From assembly GCF_963583255.1 (NCBI RefSeq), contig NC_084808.1:27484300-27548299 (forward strand): a DNA stretch of 64,000 nucleotides, given 5' to 3'. A program made the translations under genes and the position numbers. The stretch's first letter is position 1. Each line of letters opens with the position of its first letter. Below the pieces are notes generated by a model. That model ran no database searches, had not been told where the DNA came from, and was given only the letters and a program-made list of their open reading frames with translations. The stretch comes from Pyrus communis. Taxonomy: Eukaryota > Streptophyta > Magnoliopsida > Rosales > Rosaceae. This document shows, one piece after another, positions 47,262 through 59,454 of this stretch.

Positions 47262-47266
47262 CTTGT

Positions 47267-47459
47267 ACCTACGGAGAATCGACATAAACAAGGCACGCCA
47301 TGAAAGATAGTTTGATTGCTTCAGTTTGATCGGGACCATACTACTGATATTCTGAATTGTCAAAAAGGTATATGAATTCAAAGCAGAAGAAATTCCAGAG
47401 GAATTAGGGTTTGGCAATGTCGGTTCAATTGGAGAAGATGAATCTGAGGGTGATGCCAT
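47267..47459 (-). pseudogene. Copia gag N-terminal part, cut by the nested element
   Basis: Starts at ATG 47459. A Ser/Pro-rich leader is followed by the Copia gag motif SNYLSWRALFMSILRRYK, where it is interrupted. The frame continues directly at 40327 on the far side of the insertion. Confidence 0.88.
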
Positions 47460-47590
47460 GGCTAAGAGAGATCAAATCAGAACACAAATTACAGAGAGAA
47501 TGGACAAATCAGTAGAGAAATCAAGGAACATTCATTGATTTGAAGAGCGGAAGAAGATCGATCATTGTGAGGCAGAGCGGCGTGATAACA

Positions 47591-47868
47591 TATGGAAACC
47601 AAGATCTTCCTAACTAAGAAAAACAAATCAGAGAGAGTGAGTGAAAGAGAAAAGTAGAGAGAGATTGGATTGGGATAAAATGTTTCTCATTAATTGATAA
47701 TGTAATTACACTAGAGTATGTGTGTGTGTGTGTGTAGCTCTTGACTTTGTACAACAATACCCTTAACTAACTATGACTAATTACATATTGTACCACTACT
47801 CATCTCAACTAACACTTTATCGGTATAACAAACTAACAGTTTTGGATACTAAGGCATTTGCCTCAATA
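47591..47868 (-). repeat. 5' LTR of the Copia element
   Basis: 278 bp, diverged from the other LTR by substitutions and a shorter TG microsatellite. Confidence 0.9.
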
Positions 47869-48733
47869 ATTGGTGGTTGCTTCTTTTTTTTTTCGGTGGT
47901 GCCTTTTCTTTGATCCAGTTATAAAACTATAACTAACTAAATATTTGTTCAATTCAAATATATATAATATGGTTTTTCATGTGTTTATTATAACATCTGG
48001 TATTCTCTTTCTACAATTTTCGCTTTGTTTTTGTGCTTCGATTTTCTTTTGTTCCTTCAATTATAAGTGTAAAAATCATTTCACGCCGTTTAAATATGTG
48101 TCATAGCAAAACTCTATTTCCTTTTCTTTAATTTTTTTCGCATATCTTCTTTCTATATGAATTTGTAACCTTGGCTCGAGTATGGTTTTAATTGATGTAA
48201 TACTGTCTTTCATGTAAGGAAAACACAATACAACTTATTGTTACCGGATTTTTGAATTTTTAACAGATTACAGATCTCAACTCTGTCAAGATCGCTAAAT
48301 TTTAGGGTAACTTTTTTATACAAAATTAACATGAGATGGTTTTGATTTGATTGATTATATGTACACCGAAAGAAATGTTAGAAAGGAAGTGGTATCGTAT
48401 CCTCAATTATTAATGATTTTTTCTTCTTCTGTAAATGTACAACATCAAATCTTCAGCATTGCGGTCTTCACCGTTGATTGACATGTTAAGTTTATGACAA
48501 CAGAGTTAAGGAAGCTTAATTTTACTAACACATGTCAATCATTAATAGAGGTCACAAAAAGCCACACACAAAATGGATGCAGAAGATATGAACTCTAAGT
48601 ATATAGGATTCATCGATCTGTAAGTACAGCGGGATTGTTTTGATTGATCGCGATGGCTTTAAATTTAGGTTTCCAGCATGTGATGCAGTGATTTTGGTTC
48701 GTCTTTGTTAGGCTTTACTTTGCATATATACAT
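47869..48733. other. downstream flank of KCS copy 1
   Basis: Matches 63186-64000 with small indels; the original 3' UTR and downstream region of KCS copy 1, now 11.9 kb away from the gene. No gene is seen. Confidence 0.6.
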
Positions 48734-51082
48734 ATTGTAGCTATCAACTCATTAGACCATCTACGGATGACGAAACACAACATTAACTCAACGGTCCAAA
48801 CCTTCATCTATATGTGATTGTCACACTCGACCAGTACGTGCTGCCATTTTATTTTAATTTGGTATCATGCATTAATGAATTGGCGCCATCGATGACCTAA
48901 TACGAGTCTGCCGTGTGTACCCGAGAGCGGTCTAGAAACCGAACCAAATTAAGCGACATTTGATTCGGTTTTAAATTGTAAAGATATGACGTAACAAGAA
49001 ACGGGATAGGATGATCGTCAAATCTGATGAAGTGATAGCTAGCTAGGCTGGATTTGCAGATACCACGCATTAGTTGTTTTCTGAAAATAAATGGAGGACA
49101 ACCAACTCCACCGCTGATATTGGTGCAAAACTAACACAGTTGTTCAAGGTCCCGTTTGACTGGAATATGTAAGAATATGAGTATGATTCTCACAAGTTTT
49201 GGGATAATTAATATTATAAAGAAGTCTAATTCATGTTGACTAGAGTTAATCCGTTTTCTGGTATATTGAGGATCCTTGTATGCTCGGTTATAGAACTCAT
49301 ATTGACATGAGGAATGTAGTATTGTATTCCTTATAAGATTGTAACAGGGCAATCTATGTGCTTAGTATAAATACATAAGCCACTGCTCTCACAAATTAAG
49401 GCTCTCGTTTTGCACCAATAACCTATTCTTGGTAGAGCATTGAGATTTGAAGAGAGGAGAAGGTTTGTGTTGGTACTGCAATGGCTTCTTGATCGAGCAA
49501 TCTGTCTGCAGGTTAGCATATTTTCATGGACTGTTGATACTTAGTTTTATATCTTTGCTGATGTTGTGGTTTGATCACTTGGTTCTTTTGATTCATGGGA
49601 AGGGATTGATCTTGTTCTTGGTATCTCTTAAAACTAACTTACAGAATAAACATTACATCTGTCGAAATCATTTTTATCTTCCTCGAAGTGAAAACTTGTC
49701 CCGACCATAAATGAACCTTGAGGCAGATGACGACGATGATGATAGAGAATAAGGTTAATTATACACCTTTCATTCATGGAAAAGTTTTTTCTGTTCACAT
49801 TTGTATAAATAGAGGTAGAGAATAAGCGTGTTTGAATTGAAGTGAGCTAGATATGCTAATTTAGTTGTCTATGACTTTGACATCTGACGTAAATGTTTCT
49901 AGTTGTATTTAATATTACCTGTCTAATGTTTTGAAGCGAAACAAAAAATAGAAGTAGAGATTGATTAGTGATATGTCACTTTATGTGATTGTTGATGGAT
50001 ATTAGTACTGATAGTGATACTAACTATAACGGGAAGCTTTTAATTAACTGAAACAAACATATACAAAATATAATAGTTAAACTCGACAATAGTTAATCTT
50101 AAGAAAATATATGTACATGCTTATGTGATGTTAGATGCAATTTTTGTTCAACACGTAGTGTTAACTTACAAAATTGTCCTCAAGACAAATGTTCCTGTAT
50201 CTTTTTGTTCAGTTTATTACACAAGTTAATATGCCGGCCAATTAAGTAATAAACAAGGACTTTGAGGACCACCAAATTGGAAAGGATATAGCCTCATAAA
50301 TTTTGTTCCACCGCCATCCAAAATGCAGGTAAAATAAGAGGTCCTGGCTTTAAGGCTATGAAGCTTCTGGCCCCGTGCATGCGTAGTAGCTAGAGTTGGT
50401 GGCGCCTGGCGGGTTATACGTGTATTCTACGGGTCTACAGGTCCAAAATATGAAAGGAAATCTTTCATAGGAGGGAAAAGCTAATTTCTGGGTTAGCTAA
50501 CCCTAGCTACATGTAAACTAAGTGCGTGAAAGCATTTGAAGCCTGAACTTTCTGGTAAACAAATGCATATTAATAAATTAAAGTTAGATATGTGAGTGTA
50601 TATATACATGCGCGCGCGCGCACACACGGAGAGAAAGATCCATATCTCGTGACTGGATTAATAAGCGGATCCATGGAAGCGGCTAGCCCTCGAAATTTTC
50701 ATCATCTACAAACGAGGTTAATGTGGATGCATGGTTAATTAATCTTTCTTGTCCAATTAAAGCTGTAAATTTCTAAAAATTTGGTATTTAATACTCTTGA
50801 AATGGTGTAGAAACTTAGTTAACATATACTGTGCCCTTACTTATTGCCAACAGATGATTATTTTCAGTAATTAACTGGATCATTGAAAATTAGGGCTGTT
50901 CTTCCCGAATGTGAAGCACTGAAAATCAAGGATTATAACTTTATCAGTGTGTTCCCAGTTAATTTATGCAAACATATATATATATATCTATATATATTGG
51001 ATTGATTGTTGATGCAAGGGACTAGTAGACTGGTGACAGATGATCGATTAAGACATATATAAATTTGTATTAATATATATAT
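48734..51082. other. AT-rich spacer with a possible solo LTR
   Basis: No supported gene. From 49169 a stretch begins TGTAAGAATATGAGTATGA, the same word that opens the insertion at 24231. It has a TATA-like GTATAAATACATAAG near 49365 and runs to about 49510. It may be a related LTR. A short (CG/CA) run lies near 50612. Confidence 0.4.
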
Positions 51083-51267
51083 GGGTTTTTATCACTAATG
51101 ATTCTAAAAATTGATCTTCACCATTAAGATGGTCCCTAAAATTGAAAATTAATCAATGTAGTCCCTGAAAATAGGTGTGGCAAATCAATTTGGTCATTCT
51201 GTCACAATTCTGTTAAAAATTATGTTAAGTGCTGATATAACACATAAATGAGCCCTATAACTAATTT

Positions 51268-52620
51268 GGGTAAAGTACAAAAAACTACCTCAACTATTGA
51301 GGTCACGACAGTTTCATACCTCATCTTTTAAAATTGACAATATCATACCCCATCTTACGAATTTGTGATAATGTCATACCTCTGTCAATTTTTCTGTTAG
51401 TTTTTATGTTAAGTGGTGACGTGGCTTGATTCGGGACCTACTTTCTATTAAAAAATTATTAAAAACTGAAAAAATAATTATTTAATATTTTTTAAATATT
51501 AAAATAATAATAAAAAGTAGAGAAAAAAAAAAAACCTCATTTCGTCCGTCCCCTCCCCCCTCCCCCCTCCTCTCTCCTCTCCCCATCTTCATCTTCTTCC
51601 CCCACCTGCAAATCCCAACAAACAAAAAAAAAAAAAAAAACAAAAAATCCAATTTGTCTTCCCCCACACCCACACTCTTCTCCCTCCTGCAACCCAGAAA
51701 CAAAAAAAAAAAAAAAAAACGCAGATCCCATCGGCGGGATCTTGGGTGCGCAGAGAAAATGGAGGATGGGTGCGGAAGAGGATGTGGAGAATGGATGAGA
51801 GTGGTGGATTTGGGGTTTGATGGGTTTTCAAAAAAAAAAAAAAAAAAAAAAATTTCCCTCTTCTTCTTCTTCCTCCTTCTTCTTCTTCTTCTTCTTCCGC
51901 AGAGGAGTTGATGGTTTTCAAAAAGATTTTTTTTTTTTTCCTTCCTCCTTTTTTTCCTCTTCTTCTTCCTCCTTCTCCTTCTCCTTCTCCTTCTTCTGCA
52001 GGGGGTGTTGATGGGTTTTCAAATTTTTTTTCTTTTCTTCCTCTTCTTCTTCTTCCTCCTCCTTTTCTTCCTCTTCTTCTTCCTCCTCCTTCTCCTTCTC
52101 CCTTCTTCTTCTTCCGCACCGACATGGAGGGGGGAATTTTTTTTTTTTCCCTTCCTCCTTTTTTTCCTCTTCTTCTTCTTCTTCCTCCTCCTCCTCCTTC
52201 TCCTTCTCCTTCTTTTTCTTCTGCAGGGGGGTTGTTGGGTTTTCAAAATTTTTTTTTTTTTTTTGGGTTTGCAGGTGGGGGGAAGAAAATGAAGATGGGG
52301 AGAAAAGAGAGGAGGGGGGAGGGGGGAGGGACGAACTGATGGTGTTTTTTTAATTTTTTTTAATTACTTTTTATTATTATTTTAATATTTAAATAATATT
52401 AATTTTTTTTAGTTTTTAATAATATTTTAATGATTTTTTAATAGAAAGTGGATCCGAATCAAGACACGTCAGCACTTAATAGAAAAACTAACAGAAAAAT
52501 TGACTGAGGTATGACATTGTCACAAATTCGTAAGATGGGGTATGACATTGTCAATTTTAAAAGATGAGATATGAAACTATCGTGACCCCAATAGTTGAGG
52601 TAGTTCTTTGTACTTTACCC
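51268..52620. mobile_element. MULE-like non-autonomous element with long terminal inverted repeats
   Basis: 1,353 bp starting GGGTAAAGTAC and ending GTACTTTACCC, with inverted arms of about 350 bases (51268-51617 and 52262-52620). It has a perfect 9-bp target duplication AACTAATTT (51259-51267 and 52621-52629), the Mutator hallmark. No transposase. The core (51620-52260) is a repeat array of TTC/TCC-rich blocks and TGGGTTTTCAAA words. Confidence 0.9.
51840..52260. repeat. TTC/TCC-rich repeat array inside the MULE
   Basis: About four imperfect units, each with a CTGCAGGGG-like word, GTTTTCAAA, a poly-T run and a long CTT/CCT tract. It is open in several frames only because of its low complexity. 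Confidence 0.85.
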
Positions 52621-53695
52621 AACTAATTTTTTCTTACATATGGTCCTTGAAATTGACTTGGAACATCAAAATGGTCCCTGAAATTGACTCACAACATCAA
52701 AATTAATGATCCCTGAAATTGAAAATTGATCAATGTAGTCCCGCAAGTGTCTCAAATCAATGTAGTTATTCCGTCATAATTTTGTCAAAAATTTTGTATG
52801 TGTTGATGTAACACATAAATGAGTCATACAAATCTAATTAAATTAAAAAAAATTACAAATACGCTTAATAATTTAGTAGTTAATAAAAAAGTTGTCAACT
52901 CAAAAACCCAGTCTTGCAATCACCTCTGATCCGAATCAACATTTCTCTACCTCATTCGCTCTCTATTCTTTAAAAAAAATCTCAATATACCCATCTTTAC
53001 ACACTTCAACACATTTCACCGAATTAAACCTGAATCTAGATCACCTTTGGTGACGGCTTGGCCGATTGGCAACGACTTTTGGGACATCACCGTTAACATT
53101 TAGGCGATCAACATCCTCACAACCTTAATCTTGGAGATCTTGTTCGGCGCTTCTATGGTGGTCTGGTGATGCAAAGAACATCGAGGTCTATCTTGAGATA
53201 ATAAGGTTATACCAGACGTGCGTCTATTGTTGGTTGAAAACTATTTCCACACCCTCTCTTACCTTTGAGAATTTATGGAAGGGATCTCTCTTCGGAGTAG
53301 GCCCTAATATAAGAAGAAAAAAAATCCATTGTGCAAAAAGGTATTTAGACAACTATTTTAATTAATTATTAAACCCACATTAGCACATAACAAATTTTTT
53401 TATAGAATTGTGGCGGAAGAATCATATTGATTTGCGACATCTATTTTCAAGGACTATATTGATCGATTTTCAATTTCATGGACTATCTTGATAGTGTAGC
53501 TCAATTTCAAGAACCATCTTGATGGTGTGGGTCAATTTCAGGGACCATTTGCGATAAAAACCCGTAAATCTTGTAGGGCTCATTTATGTACCACATCAAC
53601 ACTTGACTGAATTTTTAACAGAATTGTGACGGAATGACCACATTGATTTGCCACACCTATTTTTAGAGACTACATTAATTGATTTTCAATTTCAG

Positions 53696-54370
53696 CAACT
53701 GTTTATGAAAAGAAAAAAAAAAAAAAAACCCTACATATATATGTGTGTGTGTGTGTGTGTTCAGCTACAAATTTCTAATTTTTTATATATAATATATATA
53801 GTGGTGATTTCATTGCTGCCATATTGGTCGTCTCTCTTTAATTTCGTTATGGCCAATTGAAACGCTAAGAGCCTAAGCTGTGTATGCCTATGTATAATGG
53901 TGAATGACTTCATGGTTGTGGATGCAAGGGTGAAGAAGTTATTAAATAAATACGCAGAGCTGCACATGCCATTAATATTACAACAACTATACAGTGGCGA
54001 GCCAGCACTAGCCATTGCAGACGACGAGACTGTGGAACCATGATGGCATGCATGCCATGAACTGTCGTCCCCAATTAACTGTCGTATAAGAAAGACTTAG
54101 CTAGTAAACTGTAAAACAGTAAATTTGGGTGTTTGCATACTTGCATGCAAAAATATCATCCACATTACCTCCAACCCGACAGGTGTCTCCCTATCTAAAC
54201 CAAAAAAGTAACGTTAGGAAATGTTTGTGTATGTCACCAATTCCAAATGTCTGACTTGATTTTTATCACCTCGCTCTACCCATTTCCATATTCTAGTAAA
54301 TTCTTCCTGATCTAGATAGAAGGGTGTGGGTAGGTGCGAGGGAGAGGTGAGGCCGTGGAGATGGACAAGG
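53696..54370. other. spacer, no supported gene
   Basis: Contains a short poly-A and a TG microsatellite (about 53743-53760). Nothing else is recognised. Confidence 0.5.
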
Positions 54371-54557
54371 ATGGTCTGCCCTTTCAGTTTCGGTGTCTTT
54401 TCGTGCTTTTCTGTTTGTGTGATCACGGTTAAGTCACGTTAATATTTTATATTATTATTCATTTTTGTCTTATTATCTCTATAAGAAAACAATATAAAAT
54501 GTTAACGTGACTTAATCGTGATTACACAAAATAAGAGGGCACGGGAAGGCAGACAAT
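54371..54557. mobile_element. palindromic MITE, second member of the 28443 family
   Basis: Ends ATGGTCTGCC and GGCAGACAAT, with inner arms GATCACGGTTAAGTCACGTTAATATT and its near-perfect reverse copy. It matches the element at 28443-28647 along most of its length. Confidence 0.8.
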
Positions 54558-55510
54558 CCTTGCCCCATGGAGATGTGCGTGATTTGTTTACTTTATTGAT
54601 ATTTTCCTTATCTTTGTTTACTTTATTGAAATTCCAATGTGCACATAAATGGTCAGAAAAATAACTTTCGGCCTAGAATTTATTGATATTTTCCTTATTT
54701 TTTTCTTTTAATTTAAAACAGAGCATGTTAGTACCGTCCACGATGAAGACAGTAGTGAGCCATGGCAGATATATGGATCCAGCTGCAATGTTGCCGGCCC
54801 TCCATAGTCAAACCCAACATCTTAAATAACAAGCTTTTTATTTCATTAGTTGTACTTAAAACATTTGTGATATTCATCTTTACTTTACATATATACTTGT
54901 ATGATTTTTTTTTTTTTTTTTTGATATAATCCTTTAGGATAATGAGTTATATAGTACGGATATGTGGTTTTTGTGATGCCTAATGTCAATAATCCAACAT
55001 GTGTAAGTGACACTTACGAGGCACAGGCAAAAGATTTCGCGGTAGCGATGTACCCATGATAAGCTACTATCCACATTTAGAAATAAAAAAAAATTCAGTA
55101 TCCCTGGAAGATGTGCACATTGGAATTTCTATTGAAAACCCAAGTATTCTTGACAAAGTATCTAGAAGTTTTTCCTAAAGAAGACATGTGACAATGTGCT
55201 TCTCCCTGAAGTGCTTCTATGAGCCAACACTTACAAATTATACTATCCAACTAGTTGAAAGGGTTTTTGATTGTCATAAGTCAGTAAGAATTCTAGAAGC
55301 AATCTAAAAACCCCCTTAAAATGATATTAATTTATTCAAATTTACTTCCAAAACGGACCCCAAGACACAACCCCGCTTTCCCCTTCATACATTTGTCTTG
55401 CCTACTACTCACTTCCTACATCTCATCTTGTCGTAAGTAAAAAAATAAATACATGGCCAAGATCTCTTTTCTTTTACCAATTCCAGAGCATTCGATATTC
55501 TTAGGACAAC
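54558..55510. other. spacer and downstream region of the FLX-like gene
   Basis: AT-rich, with a poly-T run near 54907-54922. The last part probably holds the FLX-like 3' UTR (minus strand). No gene is seen. Confidence 0.5.
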
Positions 55511-56620
55511 TTAATGCCGTGATCCACGCTTATCATAGGGTCCCCAACCAGTGCTATGGCCGCTGCGATACGGACGAACTGAATATCTCATCTCGGGACT
55601 TCCATTCATCATTCCATAACCCCCACCACCTTTACATAAACATGAGAGCAGTCAAAACAACTTGCCTGCCGGAGTAAGAGGTCCATGAGCGCTAGAGTTC
55701 TCTGTGTTTGTGTGTGTGCGCGCATGGGTGAGAAAGAGCGAGAGAGAGAGAAAGAGAGAGAGAGAGAGGGAGATTCACCTAGTCCTCGTGCCCTCCTGTC
55801 TGCATTCAGCTGCTCTGCTCTTAGCTTCTCTATTTCACGAGCCATGGAAACAAGGTTCTTTTCCATTGCTTGCTTTTGTTCAACTTGTTCTTCATTGGCT
55901 TTCCTCTCAAATTCATAAGCTCTCCTAAAAAAGTTGCATAGTCAATCCAACTATGCAGACGAAAGAGCAGCAGCTATCGTGATTGGAAACGCATTAAGCG
56001 TTTTCCTAATGTGTGCACCCCTCTCCTAAAAAGGAAAAGAAGAGCAAGATACTATTTTGGCTATTAAACTAATTAAAAATGCTTTGTTAAAACCTGGTCT
56101 CGACAAGCTCGTTTCGCATCCCATCAATATCAGCCCTCATGGCAATTAGTTGCCGATTCTCTGCTTGCAACTGAGTAACGTCCTGTGTCAGACCTTGGAT
56201 TTGGGAAGACAGTTCCTGCCGTAAATTATTTAATTTATGAACTTCAGCTCTTAACTGCACAACTTCTGCCTTTAAAGGATCTGTAGCACGGAGATCGGCT
56301 TCTAGCTTCAATCCTCTCTCAATCAACTCCTGAGACTGCGCCTCTTTCTCAGCCCGGATTTTAGGTATGGCCTGCCCCAATCTATGAATTTCATCTTTCG
56401 CATCTGCCAATTGCCTTTGAAGAAGGGTATTATCTTCAATTACAAGCCGGTTCTCAGCAATAATTCGCTGCATTTCTCTATGCTGCACAGCAAGTTGTTC
56501 TTCCAAAGCTGCAAGGTGAATAGACAAGGGTCCCCGCCCTCTGTTCATAACAGGTCGTGGATCATCACGATAACCTCGATAACCGTTAGAATGACAAGAC
56601 ACACGGTTTCTCCCTGACAT
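55511..56620 (-). CDS. FLX-like coiled-coil protein (FLOWERING LOCUS C EXPRESSOR family)
   Basis: Three exons on the minus strand: 56620-56094, 55924-55779 and 55629-55511. They join in frame to 792 nt, 263 residues, with GT-AG introns. The start chosen is the ATG of MSGRNR, typical of the family; an in-frame ATG group at 56653 lies before a good acceptor (CTGCAG at 56630) and is probably intronic. Residues about 30-215 form a long coiled coil ([30 protein letters not shown]). The C-terminus is Gly/Tyr/Pro-rich, ending near WGPYDKRG, as in FLX-like proteins. Arabidopsis FLX works with FRIGIDA to promote FLC expression in the nucleus. Which FLX-like paralogue this is cannot be said, and a flowering role is inferred from the family only. 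Confidence 0.88.
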
Positions 56621-56629
56621 CAGGAGATC

Positions 56630-57791
56630 CTGCAGTAATGATGCCATCATCACACTAGTTCAGTATGATCAAGGGAGACATAAATTAGGACAGAAGATGA
56701 AACATCATCCTTGATCCAGCTGTTCAAGGAACAGAGCTGCTGAAACAAAAGAATTGAATGGAAATATACGTAAAATCCTTGCTCTTCATTGATTCCATGC
56801 TTCCTCGATTGTTTTAATGACGCCATTTAAGATGTATGGAGTACTACAATGGATTCCATTTCCATCAGATCACGGATCAATACTTTAAAAGGTAACAAGT
56901 CTCAAACACGTCGGCTAAACATGATAATTAAATAACCTCAAATGATGAACTCCTATCTCTTTCTTTCAAAGAGAAATAAAAACCTCATATATCGGTGTCA
57001 AATTAGCTCCTCAAAGTAATTCAACACTAAGCACTTAAATACGCATCAATGTAGAGAATATTGCTTAATCATCCTTATTTTTTCTAACTTAGGAGCGTAA
57101 TCAATAATCTGAATTGATCTTGCGAATCGCAAACAACACCTACAAAATATTAAATCATGAACGTCCATCTTAAGTGCGATCAGTTCACTACTTGCAACGA
57201 ACCAACCCTAATACATATATATAGAATCCCATCCTAGTAGAAAAAAGGACTATATATCCTCGAATTCCTCTTTATCGGCAAACCTATGGAACCATCTTCG
57301 GTGACAAAATGTGAACCTGAATTCCCTCTTTCGTTCAAAAACTGTAACGGAAGGTCTTTGACATCCTCCAAGTGCATAATTCACTCTGCATAATAACTTA
57401 CTACCCTCGAATTCCTCTTTGAACTGCATCAATGGTTTCGGTGTTTTCGATTTCATCAACTACAACTCTGCATTCCAATCTCTAAAACGTCCAAAACTTT
57501 CACTTAGAAGTATAATTCTTAAAGCTGGAAACATGCTTTTGCATAATTGCACTTGGGAGTTCCATAATCAGATATAATTAATGAAGGAAAATTAGAATCA
57601 ATACAAATTCCAATGTTAAAGTTTGATTAAGTAAAATTAAAGCTGTATCCATAATTTCATGCGAAAAAAAATTAATGGCGAAGATAACATCTATATATAT
57701 ATGCAGGTGAGCAAAATTACAGAGTGCGAAGAAAGTTGCAGAGCTTGCTGTAAATTGACAAATAACGACACCGTTTCAAGCAAAAACTTAC
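56630..57791 (-). other. probable 5'-UTR intron of the FLX-like gene
   Basis: A consensus donor CCTTT|GTAAGT (57791 downwards) and acceptor TTACTGCAG (to 56630) bracket 1.16 kb of AT-rich sequence. The GC-richer block 57792-57960 on the minus strand would be the 5'-UTR exon. Short frames inside (57250-57459) are not supported as genes. Confidence 0.5.
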
Positions 57792-57964
57792 AAAGGTTGA
57801 GCCTTTCGGCCGAGCGCGAGCCTCTGATCTTGGACGGGAACACTGGTTTGCCTCAGCAGCTCGGCAGATTACCAACCAACCCTACACCCAACGACGCGAT
57901 TGGATTTCTCGTTGACGAAATTGCCCTTGTTGCCCCCTTCAAAGTTCAAAGCTTAACGTTCTAA

Positions 57965-59330
57965 GGTTTCCATCGTTAATGGGCCTTCTCGGCCGAACTT
58001 AAAATGTTACAAATCAACATGGGCCTTAGGTCCAGTGATTGACGTAAAGGTGGACTTTTTTCTCAGAGAAAAGTCTTAATTCTCAGCGACCTTTTGGCTC
58101 TTGCGGTAATCTTCTACAATTTATACGATCTCCACATCATCTTTTATTCATACACCGTTATTACTTATCCTTATCCTTTTATCTGATTAACTAGCTAGGA
58201 GATGTGTGAATTCAAACCACTAATAATCAACGACCTCTCTTTTACAACATATTTTTCTACGTCAAGGTCGTGCGTCAATTGGATGTGTTCATATTCTTAA
58301 TCCAACCCATCTATTTCTACTACTAGTCAAGAGTGACTTTGTATCCATCAACTTGAAAAAGAAAATGAAAGTTCGATAAATCACTTCCTTTAAACAAACT
58401 TGACTTGTAATCTAAATGACAAAAGCGGCGTAGAATTTGAGAGTTATTTACCCAGCAATACCGTAATTGACCGATAGAATTAGGCTGTGTTTTAGGTAAT
58501 GCTGGGAAAACTTAATTTACATGCAAAGTTTTGTAAACTAACTAATATGAAAGTTGGTAATTAAATTATAACTTAAGCATTGAGAAACGTGTTCGTTCTT
58601 ATTAATGAACACCATATGATTTATAAATTTGTCAATAAATTAAATCTCTCTAACATTATCTCTGTATTTTTATTTTAATGAGTACTACCTTTCCAGGATG
58701 AAAAAATAAGATCTTTATGCGCGAGAACTGATATTATTAGCTGATTGGTCCTATCACGCTTTGAAGAGGGTTTATGATGGATGGAAGCCAAGTCCTTTTT
58801 AGAGGACACTAGGATCATGGGAGGACCACAGTGCTAGAGGGCACGCAACACTCCGAAATTTAAGAGAAGTTTAACGAAAACTAAAAAAAGGGTCATTTTA
58901 CAATTCGGGTAAGAAGAAGGTGCAAGATGGGACCCGTATCTAATACGAAACAAGAAATCTGTAGAGCGATTTTTCAATGTGATTGGTATACAAGGTGTTA
59001 CATCACGTGTTATTATGCAAATTATAAGATATGTGTGCTAAAAAATTAATAACTTAAAAAATAAAACTTCTCACCACTCCTATTAAAACATGTGATAGTA
59101 CCATTTATATTCTCGTCATAACTAAAAATTTCTTATGTCGATGGGGAGAAGTAGCCAATGGGAAGCCGGGGATTCGGATCGAATTTGTAAACTCGACCAA
59201 TTAGGAAACAGATACGCCTCCTCTCTCTCTCCTCCCCAAAAGTGCAGATGAGCTGCCTTCGCTGTTTTGATGCTCTGTAAAAGCGCCGGTTGTGGGGCAC
59301 GCACTCACGCCCCAATTATTTCTTGCGCTT
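57965..59330. other. intergenic region between the FLX-like and B-box genes
   Basis: A probable divergent promoter region. No gene or clear repeat is recognised. Confidence 0.45.
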
Positions 59331-59336
59331 TTCACT

Positions 59337-59344
59337 TATATAAA
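59337..59344 (+). promoter_or_regulatory. TATA box of the truncated B-box gene
   Basis: TATATAAA within CACTTATATAAAAGTG, 111 bases before the ATG at 59455. Confidence 0.6.
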
Positions 59345-59454
59345 AGTGCATTTTTATCGGATAGTTGCTACTCTCGAATTCGCACTATTTAAATTTACTT
59401 TCTCAGAAAAAGCTTTTGGGATTTCAGATTTTGTTTCGAATTTTGTTTTCTTCG

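Larger units (their letters stand above)
36013..47868 (-). mobile_element. Ty1-copia LTR retrotransposon, defective, split by a younger element
   Basis: LTRs at 36013-36302 and 47591-47868 and a perfect target duplication ATTGG (36008-36012 and 47869-47873). The duplicated KCS segment near 63180 shows the empty site. Minus-strand order is gag (from 47459), zinc knuckle, protease, integrase, RT, RNase H, which is Copia order. Several in-frame stops interrupt pol. A degenerate Met-tRNA primer site follows the 5' LTR (about 47579-47590), and a polypurine tract GAGGGGGTG (36303-36311) precedes the 3' LTR. The two LTRs differ at many places, so the element is not new. Without the nested insertion it would be about 4.9 kb. 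Confidence 0.93.
32281..48733. repeat. KCS segmental duplication, unit 1 (interrupted by transposons)
   Basis: Homologous to 59711-64000 from the AAATATATATAAC word (32306 and 59728) through the KCS gene. It continues after the Copia insertion from 47869 to the word matching the window's end (about 48733). The extra 11.9 kb in unit 1 is the Copia element at 36013-47868. Confidence 0.88.
51083..53695. mobile_element. cluster of nested MULE-like inverted repeats
   Basis: Outer arms starting GGGTTTTTATC (51083) and ending GATAAAAACCC (about 53560) carry the word GGTCCCTGAAATTGA in opposite orientations. The block 51130-51260 also pairs in reverse with 53566-53695, and a direct diverged copy lies at 52640-52830. 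The inner element at 51268-52620 is inserted in this. No target duplication of the outer element could be found. Confidence 0.5.

Noticed and set aside
51482..52339. Open frames rich in Phe, Lys, Ser or Glu
   Set aside because: Produced by TTC/TCC low-complexity repeats inside a MULE, on both strands.
56621..56653. Upstream ATG cluster as the FLX-like start
   Set aside because: A good acceptor lies between it and the MSGR start, and family members begin at MSGR. It is probably intron sequence.
57659..57964. 101-residue + strand frame
   Set aside because: It lies over the likely 5'-UTR exon and intron start of the FLX-like gene on the other strand, and no family match is evident.
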